A stretch of DNA of 64,000 bases from assembly GCA_017464225.1 (NCBI GenBank), contig JAFUDW010000160.1:1-64000 (forward strand). Direction: 5' to 3'. Numbering within the stretch: position 1 is the first letter of the stretch; every line of letters starts with the position of its first letter. Position numbers and translations under genes: made by a program. The notes under the pieces were generated by a model, which was not told the origin of the DNA, made no database searches, and saw nothing but the letters and a program-made list of their open reading frames with translations. Below are positions 29,647-38,658 of this stretch, in pieces. The stretch comes from Clostridia bacterium (GTDB lineage: Bacteria > Bacillota_A > Clostridia > Christensenellales > Aristaeellaceae).

Positions 29647-30599
29647 TTTCCGCCTCCATTTTCTTCGTAGCGCTCATAAGCCCGAACAATCCGCTGCACA
29701 AGCTCGTGTCGAACCACGTCCCGGGACGTAAGCTCCACCACAGCAATGCCGCTTACGCCGCGCAGAACGCTGATAGCTTCGGTTAGTCCGCTCTTTTTAT
29801 CCTTTGGCAGGTCTGTCTGGGAAATATCACCGGTAACGACGCATCGGGAATTGGCGCCAAGGCGCGTAAGGAACATTTTCATCTGCTCAGGCGTAGCGTT
29901 CTGCGCTTCATCCAGGATAATAAAAGCGTCATTCAACGTGCGTCCGCGCATGAAGGCCAGCGGAGCAACTTCCACAGTGCCGCGCTCGGACAGCTTCTGG
30001 TAGGCATCTGTGCCCATCAGATCATAGAGCGCGTCATAAAGCGGGCGAAGATACGGATCGACCTTCTGGGACATATCGCCCGGGAGAAAGCCGAGCTTCT
30101 CTCCGGCTTCCACCGCAGGGCGTGTCAGCACGATGCGCTCGATCTCCTTGTTTTTGAGCGCAACCACAGCAAGACACATGGCAAGATAGGTTTTTCCCGT
30201 GCCGGCCGGCCCCACGGCCAGCGTCAATTCATGATTCTTTACCGCATCTACATAAACGCGCTGACCGATGGTTTTGCTTCTGATGGGACGGCCGCGGTGG
30301 GTAAAAGCGATCACATCATCGGAGAGCTCGTCCATGCGGGAGAGCGTTCCCTCCCGCGCCAGTTGGATGGCATAACGGATGCGCATGGGGTCAATGTTTT
30401 CACCATGCGTCATAAGCGTGAGCAGACGCTCAACAATGCGCTCGGCAAGCGCTACATTTTCCGCGTCTCCGGAAAAGCGGAGTTCCTGGCCGCGGAGCAT
30501 GGCGGTGACGTTCAGCTCCTGTTCCAGTACGTTCATGTTGCGGTCATTCAAGCCAAACAGTTTTTGATAGGCTTCAATATTTTCAAGTGTCAGCAGCAA
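29643..30599 (-). CDS. phoH: PhoH-family ATPase/RNA helicase-like protein
   Basis: 318 aa. The P-loop VGPAGTGKTYLAMCLAV and Walker B AFIILDEAQNATPEQMKMF are typical; the N-terminal KH-like segment is present. PhoH proteins often sit beside ybeY and era and are thought to act in RNA metabolism. The start is a TTG at 30599, 11 bases after AGGAG; the only nearby ATG is out of frame. Confidence 0.93.
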   Translation of the reverse strand: MLLTLENIEAYQKLFGLNDRNMNVLEQELNVTAMLRGQELRFSGDAENVALAERIVERLLTLMTHGENIDPMRIRYAIQLAREGTLSRMDELSDDVIAFTHRGRPIRSKTIGQRVYVDAVKNHELTLAVGPAGTGKTYLAMCLAVVALKNKEIERIVLTRPAVEAGEKLGFLPGDMSQKVDPYLRPLYDALYDLMGTDAYQKLSERGTVEVAPLAFMRGRTLNDAFIILDEAQNATPEQMKMFLTRLGANSRCVVTGDISQTDLPKDKKSGLTEAISVLRGVSGIAVVELTSRDVVRHELVQRIVRAYERYEENGGGK

Positions 30600-30613
30600 T
30601 TGTACATTATCTC

Positions 30614-31768
30614 CTAATCGGGTATCTGCGGCGAGAAACGTCCAATATCGGCGATCAGCTCCGCAGTGGCAGTTGCCTGAACAGTATCCTCTTCTATCAT
30701 ACTGAAAATTATGTGTTTGTCAATAATCTCATCGTTTTTCGCGCATTTTAAAAGCAGTTTGCGCATGGCAAGCTGACCTGCTTCACGCTTCGCTTCCTCA
30801 ATATCCCGCGGTGATTCTTCCAGATAGATTTCAGTGTAGGTTGTTTTTTCCGCCCAGAGCGGAAACCAAGCGCCGCCCAAGGGAATGCTCCGGGTTTCAA
30901 TTTCTTGTGTGAGGTAGTCCGGACTTTGCTCCGGAAAAACAGAAAACCAGGGCGTTTTTAGTTGGAAGGAACTTGCATTATTGCCTGTCGGTACGCTGAT
31001 ATAGGAGACGGTCTTTACAGCGGCATCAGCGCTTTGCCAAGTTCTGGCCAGAATTTTCCCCTTTGCGGCTGCTGTTTGTGATTCGCTGTCCAGTTTTCCT
31101 CTTTCAGCTCCCTGAATGAGAACTTGACCAGAAAGAACTGTGTCTCCCGGCGATACGCAGGCGGTTCCTGAATATACTTCTATGGAACGGATTACACCGT
31201 CGCAAGCCGCGATGATATCGCCTGATCGTTCGGGGGATATCAGATCAGGCATCGGCACTCCTTCTGTAACGTTGATTTTCAATGTGACGCCCTGTACTTC
31301 GGCTCTTACCCAGGCAATGCGCGGAAGGCGAAACAGCAAATCGTCGCAAAGCGTTTTCAGGGGAACGCTGCGCCTCAGAACGCCGGGCATGATCTCCTGT
31401 TCGGCGAGCCATCGGTTGATTTCTCCTTTATATACGCCTGCCCCGCTGATTTCGATGCGCCAGATAAATTGCAGAAGAACAAAAGTTATGATGCAGGAAA
31501 TAAGGGCAAATATCACTAAGATCCGCCGCGCTTGAGCCATTAAAAGCAGCCGCAGCGCGCCTTCAGGGGGCAATTCTTGCGGAGCAAATCCGCACCGGGT
31601 GAGATATGCTTCAAAATCCCTGCTTTGTTGGATGGAGACGGAAAGCTCCATTTCGGCCCGACCGATAAAACGAACTTTATGCAGCGTAAACCCCTGCTTG
31701 CTGAGCAGATTGGGCAGCTTATTCAGGCCTTTGCCGCGTACCAGGTATTTTTTACGCAATTCAGACAT
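30614..31768 (-). CDS. yqfD: Sporulation protein YqfD
   Basis: 384 aa. A membrane helix near residue 95 (ILVIFALISCIITFVLLQFIW) precedes a large external domain starting RIEISGAGVYKGEINRWL, the usual YqfD layout. It begins 8 bases before the end of yqfC. YqfC and YqfD are sigma-E-controlled sporulation proteins in Bacillus. The gene ends in TAG, one of the clear normal uses of that codon in this window. Confidence 0.92.
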   Translation of the reverse strand: MSELRKKYLVRGKGLNKLPNLLSKQGFTLHKVRFIGRAEMELSVSIQQSRDFEAYLTRCGFAPQELPPEGALRLLLMAQARRILVIFALISCIITFVLLQFIWRIEISGAGVYKGEINRWLAEQEIMPGVLRRSVPLKTLCDDLLFRLPRIAWVRAEVQGVTLKINVTEGVPMPDLISPERSGDIIAACDGVIRSIEVYSGTACVSPGDTVLSGQVLIQGAERGKLDSESQTAAAKGKILARTWQSADAAVKTVSYISVPTGNNASSFQLKTPWFSVFPEQSPDYLTQEIETRSIPLGGAWFPLWAEKTTYTEIYLEESPRDIEEAKREAGQLAMRKLLLKCAKNDEIIDKHIIFSMIEEDTVQATATAELIADIGRFSPQIPD

Positions 31769-32009
31769 TGAAAAACTCCAAGGATCTTATTTTTCCATAT
31801 ATGATCATATCCAGCGCGCCGTATTCAATGATCTGTAGTTCCTGACCGATGATGGATACGCATCCTTTTTCCAGCCGAACGGTAAGCAGATCGCCCGTAT
31901 AATCAAGAATTCCCCGGTGTTTTTCGATCAAAACCCTGTTTTCGCCGGACAGTACGATGCGCGGCGCAACGCCGGCGGCTCCCGAAGAGAACAAGCGATT
32001 TTTAAACAT
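31761..32009 (-). CDS. yqfC: Sporulation protein YqfC (YabP/YqfC family)
   Basis: 82 aa. Beta-rich YabP/YqfC fold with PRIVLSGENRVLIEKHRGIL and a central VRLEKGCVSIIGQELQI segment. Family members sit at the head of yqfD operons. The Shine-Dalgarno sequence lies inside a hairpin (32018-32045). Confidence 0.9.
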   Translation of the reverse strand: MFKNRLFSSGAAGVAPRIVLSGENRVLIEKHRGILDYTGDLLTVRLEKGCVSIIGQELQIIEYGALDMIIYGKIRSLEFFNV

Positions 32010-32017
32010 AAGAAAAT

Positions 32018-32045
32018 CCCCCTTGCGTATTCTATGCGCAGGGGG
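32018..32045 (-). promoter_or_regulatory. Hairpin covering the yqfC ribosome-binding site
   Basis: On the minus strand, CCCCC and GCG pair with CGC and GGGGG around an 8-9-base loop and a bulge. The 3' arm contains the AAGGGGGAT ribosome site of yqfC and is followed by TTTTCTT, so it may also terminate the HPr-like transcript. Confidence 0.45.
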
Positions 32046-32065
32046 AGGGACAATGCACGGGTGCG

Positions 32066-32293
32066 TCAGATTTTGAACTGAGCGATATCGCGCTCCAGAT
32101 CTTCGCAGGAATCGGTGTATACTTCCAGGGAAATGGGGCGGCCCAAATCCAGAGAAAAGATGCCAAGAATGGACTTGGCGTCCACCACATGACGGCCGGC
32201 GCGAAGATCCATATCGTAAGGATAGCGGTTTACAATGCTTACAAAGGACTTGACTTCTTCGGCAAAGCTCAGCTTGATCGGGATCGACTTCAT
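32066..32293 (-). CDS. HPr-like (Crh-type) regulatory protein without the PTS histidine
   Basis: 75 aa of HPr fold. The region of regulatory Ser-46 is kept (VDAKSILGIFSLDL, compare K-S-I-x-G in HPr), but the His-15 active-site segment (HARPA) is replaced by SFVSIVNRYPYDM, so the protein cannot carry phosphate for sugar transport. This is the pattern of Bacillus Crh, which acts through HPr kinase and CcpA. The start is the ATG at 32293 after AAAGGAGCGTAACGATA. It has its own promoter; no other PTS gene is nearby. Confidence 0.83.
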   Translation of the reverse strand: MKSIPIKLSFAEEVKSFVSIVNRYPYDMDLRAGRHVVDAKSILGIFSLDLGRPISLEVYTDSCEDLERDIAQFKI

Positions 32294-32333
32294 TATCGTT
32301 ACGCTCCTTTGTGAGTGATTATTTTTCGTTTTT

Positions 32334-32362
32334 ATTATAAAGGAATCGGGGAAGAAAATCAA
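32334..32362 (-). promoter_or_regulatory. Promoter of the Crh-like gene
   Basis: On the minus strand, TTGATT and TATAAT are separated by 17 bp. The -35 overlaps the end of gltX. Confidence 0.6.
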
Positions 32363-33816
32363 GCGTTATCGCTCAGCTTGGCGCAGGAAAAATTTAAGCG
32401 ACGAAGCGTTTCATCTTTGCCAAGAAGATAAGCGATTTCAAACGCGCCGCCCGGCGTGGAGGCAAGCCCGCTGATGGCGATGCGCAGGGGCCAAAGCACA
32501 GCGCCGTTCTTTTTGCCGCTTTCGGCGATGGCGGTCATCACCGTATCATGGATCACATCCTCCCGCCAATCCTGAATGCCCTCCAGCACAGGCTTGATCA
32601 TTTTCAGCGATTCCGCGGCTACCTCGGGATTCGTTTTCATTTTTTTATTATTGTACAGATCAATATCATATTCCGGCATTTCCGCTAAGAAACGGACCAT
32701 ATCGGGAACGCGGTTGAATACTTCCGTTCTGCTCTGCATCAGCTCCGCCAGGCGGCGATAATCGATCCCTTTTCCGGAAAGCGCTTGATCAAACCACGGC
32801 GTTACCATCTTCAGATATTCGTCAAAGGGCAGTTTGCGGATATACTCGGCATTGAACCAAGTCAGCTTATCGATATCAAAAATGCCTGGGGATTTATTGA
32901 GGCGGCTGACGTCGAATACCTCTTCCAGCTCCTGCAGGGTAAAGAATTCCCTTTCGTCTCCGGGATTCCAACCAACCAAAGCAAGATAATTGATCAGCGC
33001 TTCCTTCAAATACCCTTTTTCGATAAAGTCAGAATAATAAGCGTCTCCATCGCGCTTGGAAAGCTTATGGGTTGCGTCGCGCATCACGGTAGGCAGATGA
33101 ATATACTGGGGAATATCCCAGCCAAAGGCATTATAAAGGAAATTATAACGGGGTGTGGAGCTCAGATATTCCATGCCGCGGATCACATGAGATATGCGCA
33201 TCAGATGATCGTCGATCACATTGGCAAAATTATAGGTGGGCATGCCATCCTGCTTAATAAGCACCATATCGTCCATGGTATCGCTGTTGGGGAATGTCAT
33301 ATCGCCAAACACCATATCATGGTAACTGCTGATACCCTCGGTAGGCGCGTTCATGCGGATCACATAGGGGACGCCGGCGTCCAGTTTCGCCTGCACTTCA
33401 GACTTGGACAGATGAAGACAATGCTTATCATATTTAAAGGTTTCCCCGCGTGCCTCGGCGGCTGCGCGGCGATCGTCCAGCTCCTCTTTGGTGCAGAAGC
33501 AATAATAAGCATGTCCACTTTCTACCAGCTGCTTTGCATAAGGCAGATATAGATCCTTGCGCTCGCTTTGAATATAGGGGCCGTAATCGCCGCCGACGTC
33601 GGGTCCTTCGTCCCAGTTGATGCCGCAGTCGCGCAGCGTGTCGTAAATCACTTGGGTTGCGCCTTCCACAAAGCGCTCCTGGTCGGTATCTTCTATGCGC
33701 AGAATGAACTTGCCATTGTTTTTTCTGGCAAGCAGATATTCATAAAGCGCGGTGCGAAGACCGCCCAAATGCATAAACCCCGTGGGGGAAGGGGCAAAAC
33801 GGGTGCGAAACTCCAT
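32359..33816 (-). CDS. gltX: Glutamyl-tRNA synthetase
   Basis: 485 aa class I enzyme. RFAPSPTGFMHLGG (HIGH-type) and KLSKRDGD (KMSKS-type) are present with the all-helical anticodon-binding domain. It follows glnS by 30 bases, so the two closely related synthetases are co-transcribed. Confidence 0.96.
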   Translation of the reverse strand: MEFRTRFAPSPTGFMHLGGLRTALYEYLLARKNNGKFILRIEDTDQERFVEGATQVIYDTLRDCGINWDEGPDVGGDYGPYIQSERKDLYLPYAKQLVESGHAYYCFCTKEELDDRRAAAEARGETFKYDKHCLHLSKSEVQAKLDAGVPYVIRMNAPTEGISSYHDMVFGDMTFPNSDTMDDMVLIKQDGMPTYNFANVIDDHLMRISHVIRGMEYLSSTPRYNFLYNAFGWDIPQYIHLPTVMRDATHKLSKRDGDAYYSDFIEKGYLKEALINYLALVGWNPGDEREFFTLQELEEVFDVSRLNKSPGIFDIDKLTWFNAEYIRKLPFDEYLKMVTPWFDQALSGKGIDYRRLAELMQSRTEVFNRVPDMVRFLAEMPEYDIDLYNNKKMKTNPEVAAESLKMIKPVLEGIQDWREDVIHDTVMTAIAESGKKNGAVLWPLRIAISGLASTPGGAFEIAYLLGKDETLRRLNFSCAKLSDNA

Positions 33817-33846
33817 AACAGAAACAATCCTTTCGTATCAGACTCA

Positions 33847-35547
33847 TTATTTGACGGTAAAGCTGCTTTTCAGCGTGACCACGCGATTATATACAGCATG
33901 AGAATCGGTGCTGTCGCCATCCTTACAGAAATAACCGCTTCGTAGGAACTGGAAGGTATCGCCGGGCTTGGCGGCGATCAGCCCATGCTCGCAGTAGCCG
34001 TTTGCCACCTGCAGGGAATCGGGAGACAGGAATTTGGTCACGTCCTTTTTTTCTTCGGGGGAAGCGGTATCCCATTCTTCGGTCATCAGCTGGTCATACA
34101 GCCGCGCTTCAAAAGCGGAGCAATCATGTACGTTGACCCAGTGGATTGTACCCTTTACCTTGCGGTTGGCACCTTCGCTGCCGCTGCGGGAATCGAGATC
34201 CACAGAGCATTCTACGTGATTGATGGAACCATCGGCGTTATGCACTACATTTTCGCACTTAATGATATACGCGCCTTTCAAACGAACTTCTCCGTCAGGC
34301 TTCAGACGGAAGAACTTCTTGGGCGGTTCCTCCATGAAATCTTCCTGTTCGATCCAGATTTCAGGGCTGATGGTCACCTGCCGCTCGCCCATTTCAGGAT
34401 GATCGGGATGATTTTCCATGGTCAGCGTATCCTGCCAATCCGCCGGCACATTGGTCAAAACCACTTTGAGCGGATGCAGCACAGCCATAACGCGGGGAGA
34501 GGTATCACCCAATGCGTCGCGGACGCAAGCGTCCAGCATGGCCACGTCCACGGTGGAATCCACCTTGGAAAGGCCGATCTGCTCCACAAAACTGCGGATG
34601 GCCGAGCCGGGATAGCCGCGGCGGCGCATGGCGCACAGCGTGGGCATGCGGGGATCATCCCAACCCGCCACGTGCTGCTCCTCCACCAGGCGGCGCAGAT
34701 GACGTTTGCTCATCACAGTGCGGGTAATGTTCAGCCGGGCAAATTCGATCTGCCGCGGACCGTGATATTTCAGGCCGTTTACGACGCTTTCCTCGCGGAA
34801 GCCCGCTTTCTCCACCACCCAGTTGTACAGCGGACGGTGATCTTCATATTCCAGCGAGCACAACGAATGGGTGATACCCTCCAGCGCGTCGCTGATGGGA
34901 TGGGCAAAATCGTACATGGGATAAATGCACCATTTGCTGCCAGTGCGCCAGTGTTCCTTATACAGGATGCGGTACATGGTGGGGTCACGCATGTTCATGT
35001 TGGGCGAAGCCATATCGATCTTTGCGCGCAGGATATAGCGGCCCTCAGGGAACTCGCCCGCCTTCATACGGCGGAACAGATCCAGGCTTTCCTCGGCAGG
35101 ACGATCACGCCAAGGCGAGTTTTTACCTGGCGTAGTCAGCGTGCCGCGGTATTCGGTCATCTGCTCGGGAGTCAGTTCATCCACATAGGCCAGTCCGCGC
35201 AGAATAAAATCCTCAGCGATCTCATAGAGCTTATCATAATAATCGCTGGCGAAAAACAGACCGCCGTTCCACTGGAAGCCCAGCCATTCGATGTCGCGCT
35301 CAATGCCTTTGACATACTCGGTATCTTCTTTCGCGGGATTGGTATCGTCAAAGCGCAGATTGCAAAGGCCGTTGTATTTTTCTGCCGTGCCAAAGTCGGT
35401 AATCAGCGCTTTGCAATGGCCGATATGCAGATAACCGTTGGGTTCAGGCGGAAACCGGGTGTGGATCTGCTGGCAGCGCTCGCTTTCCAGATCCTGGTCA
35501 ATGGCATCCCAGATAAAATTGGTGCGTTCGAGCGTTGTTTCGTCCAT
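33847..35547 (-). CDS. glnS: Glutaminyl-tRNA synthetase
   Basis: 566 aa. The HIGH-type motif FPPEPNGYLHIGHCKA, the KMSKS-type segment VMSKRHLRRLV and the GlnRS C-terminal beta-barrel anticodon domain (LRLKGAYIIKCENV-like region) are present; the NFIWDAIDQDL N terminus is typical of bacterial GlnRS. Many Firmicutes lack GlnRS and use GatCAB, so its presence points to a lineage that acquired it. The start follows GGAGGGATCATT. Confidence 0.96.
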   Translation of the reverse strand: MDETTLERTNFIWDAIDQDLESERCQQIHTRFPPEPNGYLHIGHCKALITDFGTAEKYNGLCNLRFDDTNPAKEDTEYVKGIERDIEWLGFQWNGGLFFASDYYDKLYEIAEDFILRGLAYVDELTPEQMTEYRGTLTTPGKNSPWRDRPAEESLDLFRRMKAGEFPEGRYILRAKIDMASPNMNMRDPTMYRILYKEHWRTGSKWCIYPMYDFAHPISDALEGITHSLCSLEYEDHRPLYNWVVEKAGFREESVVNGLKYHGPRQIEFARLNITRTVMSKRHLRRLVEEQHVAGWDDPRMPTLCAMRRRGYPGSAIRSFVEQIGLSKVDSTVDVAMLDACVRDALGDTSPRVMAVLHPLKVVLTNVPADWQDTLTMENHPDHPEMGERQVTISPEIWIEQEDFMEEPPKKFFRLKPDGEVRLKGAYIIKCENVVHNADGSINHVECSVDLDSRSGSEGANRKVKGTIHWVNVHDCSAFEARLYDQLMTEEWDTASPEEKKDVTKFLSPDSLQVANGYCEHGLIAAKPGDTFQFLRSGYFCKDGDSTDSHAVYNRVVTLKSSFTVK

Positions 35548-35603
35548 AATGATCCCTCCGTATATATAGCAATAGAAGACCGCTTTGTTTGGCGATCCAG
35601 CAT

Positions 35604-35632
35604 ATTATATCGAATTTTCAGTGCGAATACAA
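35604..35632 (-). promoter_or_regulatory. Promoter of glnS-gltX
   Basis: On the minus strand, TTGTAT and TATAAT are separated by 17 bp, 57 bases before glnS. Confidence 0.65.
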
Positions 35633-35677
35633 GGGGAAAGGCAGCGAAAAACGCCTTCATGTTAAAATTTATTACAG

Positions 35678-35706
35678 TTGCAATTCATTATGAAAAGGGG
35701 TATAAT
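35678..35706 (+). promoter_or_regulatory. Promoter of the GDPD-greA-lysS operon
   Basis: TTGCAA and TATAAT are separated by 17 bp, 51 bases before the GDPD start; divergent from the glnS promoter. Confidence 0.7.
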
Positions 35707-35756
35707 ATATGCCGTTCTATCAATATTTTGTGGGACGGAAAGAGGGGGGAAAAGGA

Positions 35757-36599
35757 ATGGGGTGGCTGCTCTGGCTGCTGCGGATATGTATTGCGGTTTT
35801 CGCGGTATACTGTTTCCTGGCTGCCCCCAATCTTTTTCACCGTAAGCTGTCCCATACGCATTTGACAGAATGCGATTATGCGCACCGGGGTCTATTTGAT
35901 AATAAGCACGGAATTCCTGAAAACAGCCTGCAGGCTTTTGAAGGAGCAATAAAGGCGGGCTATGGCATAGAACTGGATGTACGGGAAACGCGGGATCACC
36001 AGCTTGTTGTGCATCACGATGAAACGCTGGAGCGCTCCTGCGGCGATCCCCGCCGCGTGCGCGACGTTCCCCTCCAGGAATTGCAGCAGCTGCCGCTTCT
36101 TGGCACAGAGGCGCATATCCCAACTTTTTCTGAAGTACTTCATTTGGTTGACGGCAAGGTTCCCCTGATCGTAGAAATCAAAACCGATTTCGCAAACAAA
36201 GGGCTCGCGGAGCAGGTCTACGGTCTTCTTCGGTCTTATCCGGGCATCTACTGTATCGAATCCTTTGATCCCATGGTCGTTCGGTGGTATAAGAAGCATG
36301 CGCCCCGCGTTACCCGGGGACAGCTTGCCTTCATGGATGCGCTTCACGGAAAGCCCTTTATTGAAAAAGCAAAACGCGTTTTTCTCGGTTTCCTGCTGAT
36401 CAATTTTCTGGGCAGGCCCGATTTTATCGCTTACGGTTATGAAACCGATGCGAATATATCCTTTCGCTTCATTGTGGACGTGTTTCGTCCCTTGCTTGCC
36501 GCATGGACAGTGCGGGATGAAGACACCTACCGGCAATTGAAGCAGGAATACGATATTCAAATTTTTGAAAATTTCAAGCCCGCGCCAAAGCTGTTATGA
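35757..36599 (+). CDS. Glycerophosphodiester phosphodiesterase, membrane-anchored
   Basis: 280 aa. An N-terminal membrane helix (LLWLLRICIAVFAVYCFL) is followed by a GDPD TIM barrel: YAHRGLFDNKHGIPENSLQAF with the first catalytic His, ELDVRETRDHQLVVHHDETLE with the metal ligands and second His, and EIKTD. It releases glycerol-3-phosphate from lipid head groups or teichoic-type polymers at the membrane. The ATG at 35757 is chosen because of GGGGGGAAAAGGA; an upstream GTG/ATG frame overlaps the promoter region. Confidence 0.9.
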   Translation: MGWLLWLLRICIAVFAVYCFLAAPNLFHRKLSHTHLTECDYAHRGLFDNKHGIPENSLQAFEGAIKAGYGIELDVRETRDHQLVVHHDETLERSCGDPRRVRDVPLQELQQLPLLGTEAHIPTFSEVLHLVDGKVPLIVEIKTDFANKGLAEQVYGLLRSYPGIYCIESFDPMVVRWYKKHAPRVTRGQLAFMDALHGKPFIEKAKRVFLGFLLINFLGRPDFIAYGYETDANISFRFIVDVFRPLLAAWTVRDEDTYRQLKQEYDIQIFENFKPAPKLL

Positions 36600-36630
36600 A
36601 ACAGCTCTGCGCATGAAGGAGGAAAAGAAA

Positions 36631-37116
36631 ATGAGTGAAGTTGAAAAGCGCATCCATATTACTGCGGACGGCCTGAAAGCCATTCAGGAACGCCTGGAAT
36701 ACCTAAAAACCACAGGCCGCGCTCAAATTGCCGAACAGATCGCCGTAGCCCGTTCCTTTGGCGATTTAAGTGAAAACGCCGAGTACGATGCCGCCCGCAA
36801 CGATCAGGCCAAGCTGGAAGGCGAGATCCTTGAGCTCGAAGCCACCGTGCGCAACGCCGTTGTCGTATCGGACGAGGAGATCACGAACGACAAAGTGAAC
36901 CTTGGCACAACGGTAGTCGTATATGACGAATCCGAACAGGAAGAGGATGAATACAAGATCGTCGGCCCCAGCGAAGCCGATCCGATGAACAACATCATCT
37001 CCTCCGACAGCCCTGTGGGCGCCGCTTTGATGGGAAAGAAGCAGGGACAAAGCGTTGTCGTATTTGCGCCCAATGGTGAAATCCATATGAAGATCATTTC
37101 TATTTCCCGCTCCTGA
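36631..37116 (+). CDS. greA: Transcription elongation factor GreA
   Basis: 161 aa. The N-terminal coiled coil contains the basic/acidic tip region (ARSFGDLSENAEYDAARNDQ) and the C-terminal FKBP-like domain includes SPVGAALMGKKQGQSV. It rescues backtracked RNA polymerase. The start follows GAAGGAGGAAAAGAAA. greA-lysS adjacency is common in Clostridia. Confidence 0.97.
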   Translation: MSEVEKRIHITADGLKAIQERLEYLKTTGRAQIAEQIAVARSFGDLSENAEYDAARNDQAKLEGEILELEATVRNAVVVSDEEITNDKVNLGTTVVVYDESEQEEDEYKIVGPSEADPMNNIISSDSPVGAALMGKKQGQSVVVFAPNGEIHMKIISISRS

Positions 37117-37149
37117 GCGGAATAACACAACAAAGGAGAAGCCACCCGC

Positions 37150-38643
37150 ATGTCTGAAAATCAGCAGATTGAGCAGAATGCCGTTGATTACAGCGAACAG
37201 GAACAGATACGCCGAGAAAAACTCCAGGGTTTAATTGAAAGCGGCGCAAATCCATACCTGATCACAAAATATGAAGTATCCCACGAAAGCCGCCAGGTGA
37301 TAGACAGCTATGATGCGCTGGAAGGACAAACTGTTTCCATGGCTGGCCGTATGATCGGCCGTCATATCATGGGAAAGGCGTCCTTCGCCCGCATCCTGGA
37401 CGGCTCCGGAAAGATTCAGATATACGTTAAACGCGATGATCTTGGCGAAGAACCTTACGCCGCTTTTAAAAAGCTTGATCTGGGCGACCTGATCGGTATC
37501 AGCGGAAAACCGTTCAAAACCAAAACGGGCGAGATTTCCATCCATGTGGAAAGCATCACGCTACTGGCCAAATGCTTAAAGCCTTTGCCCGAAAAATTCC
37601 ATGGGCTGACCGATACCGATTTGAGATATCGCCAGCGCTACCTGGATATGATCGTCAATCCCGAGGTGCGGGATACCTTTATTAAGCGCAGCCAGATCAT
37701 CAGCGCTATCCGCTCCTTCATGGACGCGCAGGATTTCCTTGAGGTTGAAACCCCAGTGCTGCATACTCAGGCGGGCGGCGCTACGGCGCGTCCCTTCATT
37801 ACGCACCATAACACGCTGGATATTGATATGTATCTACGCATCGCGCTGGAGCTGCATCTGAAGCGTTTGATTGTGGGCGGATTCCTCAGAGTATATGAAA
37901 TCGGCCGTGTTTTCCGAAATGAAGGTATGGATCCCAGGCACAATCCTGAGTTTACCATGCTGGAGCTTTACCAAGCCTATACGGATTACAACGGCATGAT
38001 GGATCTGATCGAAAACATGATCCGTTTTGTGGCGAGAAAGGTCAACGGCAACGCTGTTGTTCAGTATGGCGATGTGACTATCGATCTTGAAAAGCCTTTT
38101 GAACGTCTTTCCATGGTGGAAGCGGTCAGAAAATACGCCGGCGTCGATTTTGACAAGATCGAAACCCTGGAAGAGGCCCGCGCCATTGCCAGGGAGCATC
38201 ATATTAAATATGAGGAACGGCATAAAAAGGGAGATATCCTGAACCTGTTCTTTGACGAATTTGTGGAAGAGCATCTGGTGCAGCCAACCTTCCTGACAGG
38301 TCATCCCGTGGAAATCTCTCCGCTTGCAAAACGCATGCCGCAGAACCCCGGATACACCGAACGCTTCGAGCTGTTCATCCTTGGACGGGAGCTTGCCAAC
38401 GCTTTCAGCGAGCTCAACGACCCCATCGATCAGCGCGCGCGTTTCGAGGCCCAGGCCGCGCTCAAAGCCCAGGGTGATGAAGAAGCCCAGGGTGTGGACG
38501 AGGATTTCCTGAATGCCCTGGAGATCGGCATGCCGCCCACAGGCGGCCTCGGCATGGGCGTGGATCGCCTGGTCATGCTGCTGACCAACAGCGTATCCAT
38601 ACGCGACGTTTTATTGTTCCCCACCATGAAGCCCAGGGATTAA
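37150..38643 (+). CDS. lysS: Lysyl-tRNA synthetase (class II)
   Basis: 497 aa. OB-fold anticodon domain ([19 protein letters not shown]) and class II motifs: [33 protein letters not shown] (motif 2) and [14 protein letters not shown] (motif 3). 33 bases after greA, with ribosome site AAAGGAGAAGCC. Confidence 0.98.
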   Translation: MSENQQIEQNAVDYSEQEQIRREKLQGLIESGANPYLITKYEVSHESRQVIDSYDALEGQTVSMAGRMIGRHIMGKASFARILDGSGKIQIYVKRDDLGEEPYAAFKKLDLGDLIGISGKPFKTKTGEISIHVESITLLAKCLKPLPEKFHGLTDTDLRYRQRYLDMIVNPEVRDTFIKRSQIISAIRSFMDAQDFLEVETPVLHTQAGGATARPFITHHNTLDIDMYLRIALELHLKRLIVGGFLRVYEIGRVFRNEGMDPRHNPEFTMLELYQAYTDYNGMMDLIENMIRFVARKVNGNAVVQYGDVTIDLEKPFERLSMVEAVRKYAGVDFDKIETLEEARAIAREHHIKYEERHKKGDILNLFFDEFVEEHLVQPTFLTGHPVEISPLAKRMPQNPGYTERFELFILGRELANAFSELNDPIDQRARFEAQAALKAQGDEEAQGVDEDFLNALEIGMPPTGGLGMGVDRLVMLLTNSVSIRDVLLFPTMKPRD

Positions 38644-38658
38644 AAAGGGGACAGCATC

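Noticed and set aside
33985..35865. 626-codon plus-strand open frame opposite glnS
   Set aside because: It is a His/Gln-rich shadow of glnS with no homology signal, and it runs through both divergent promoters.
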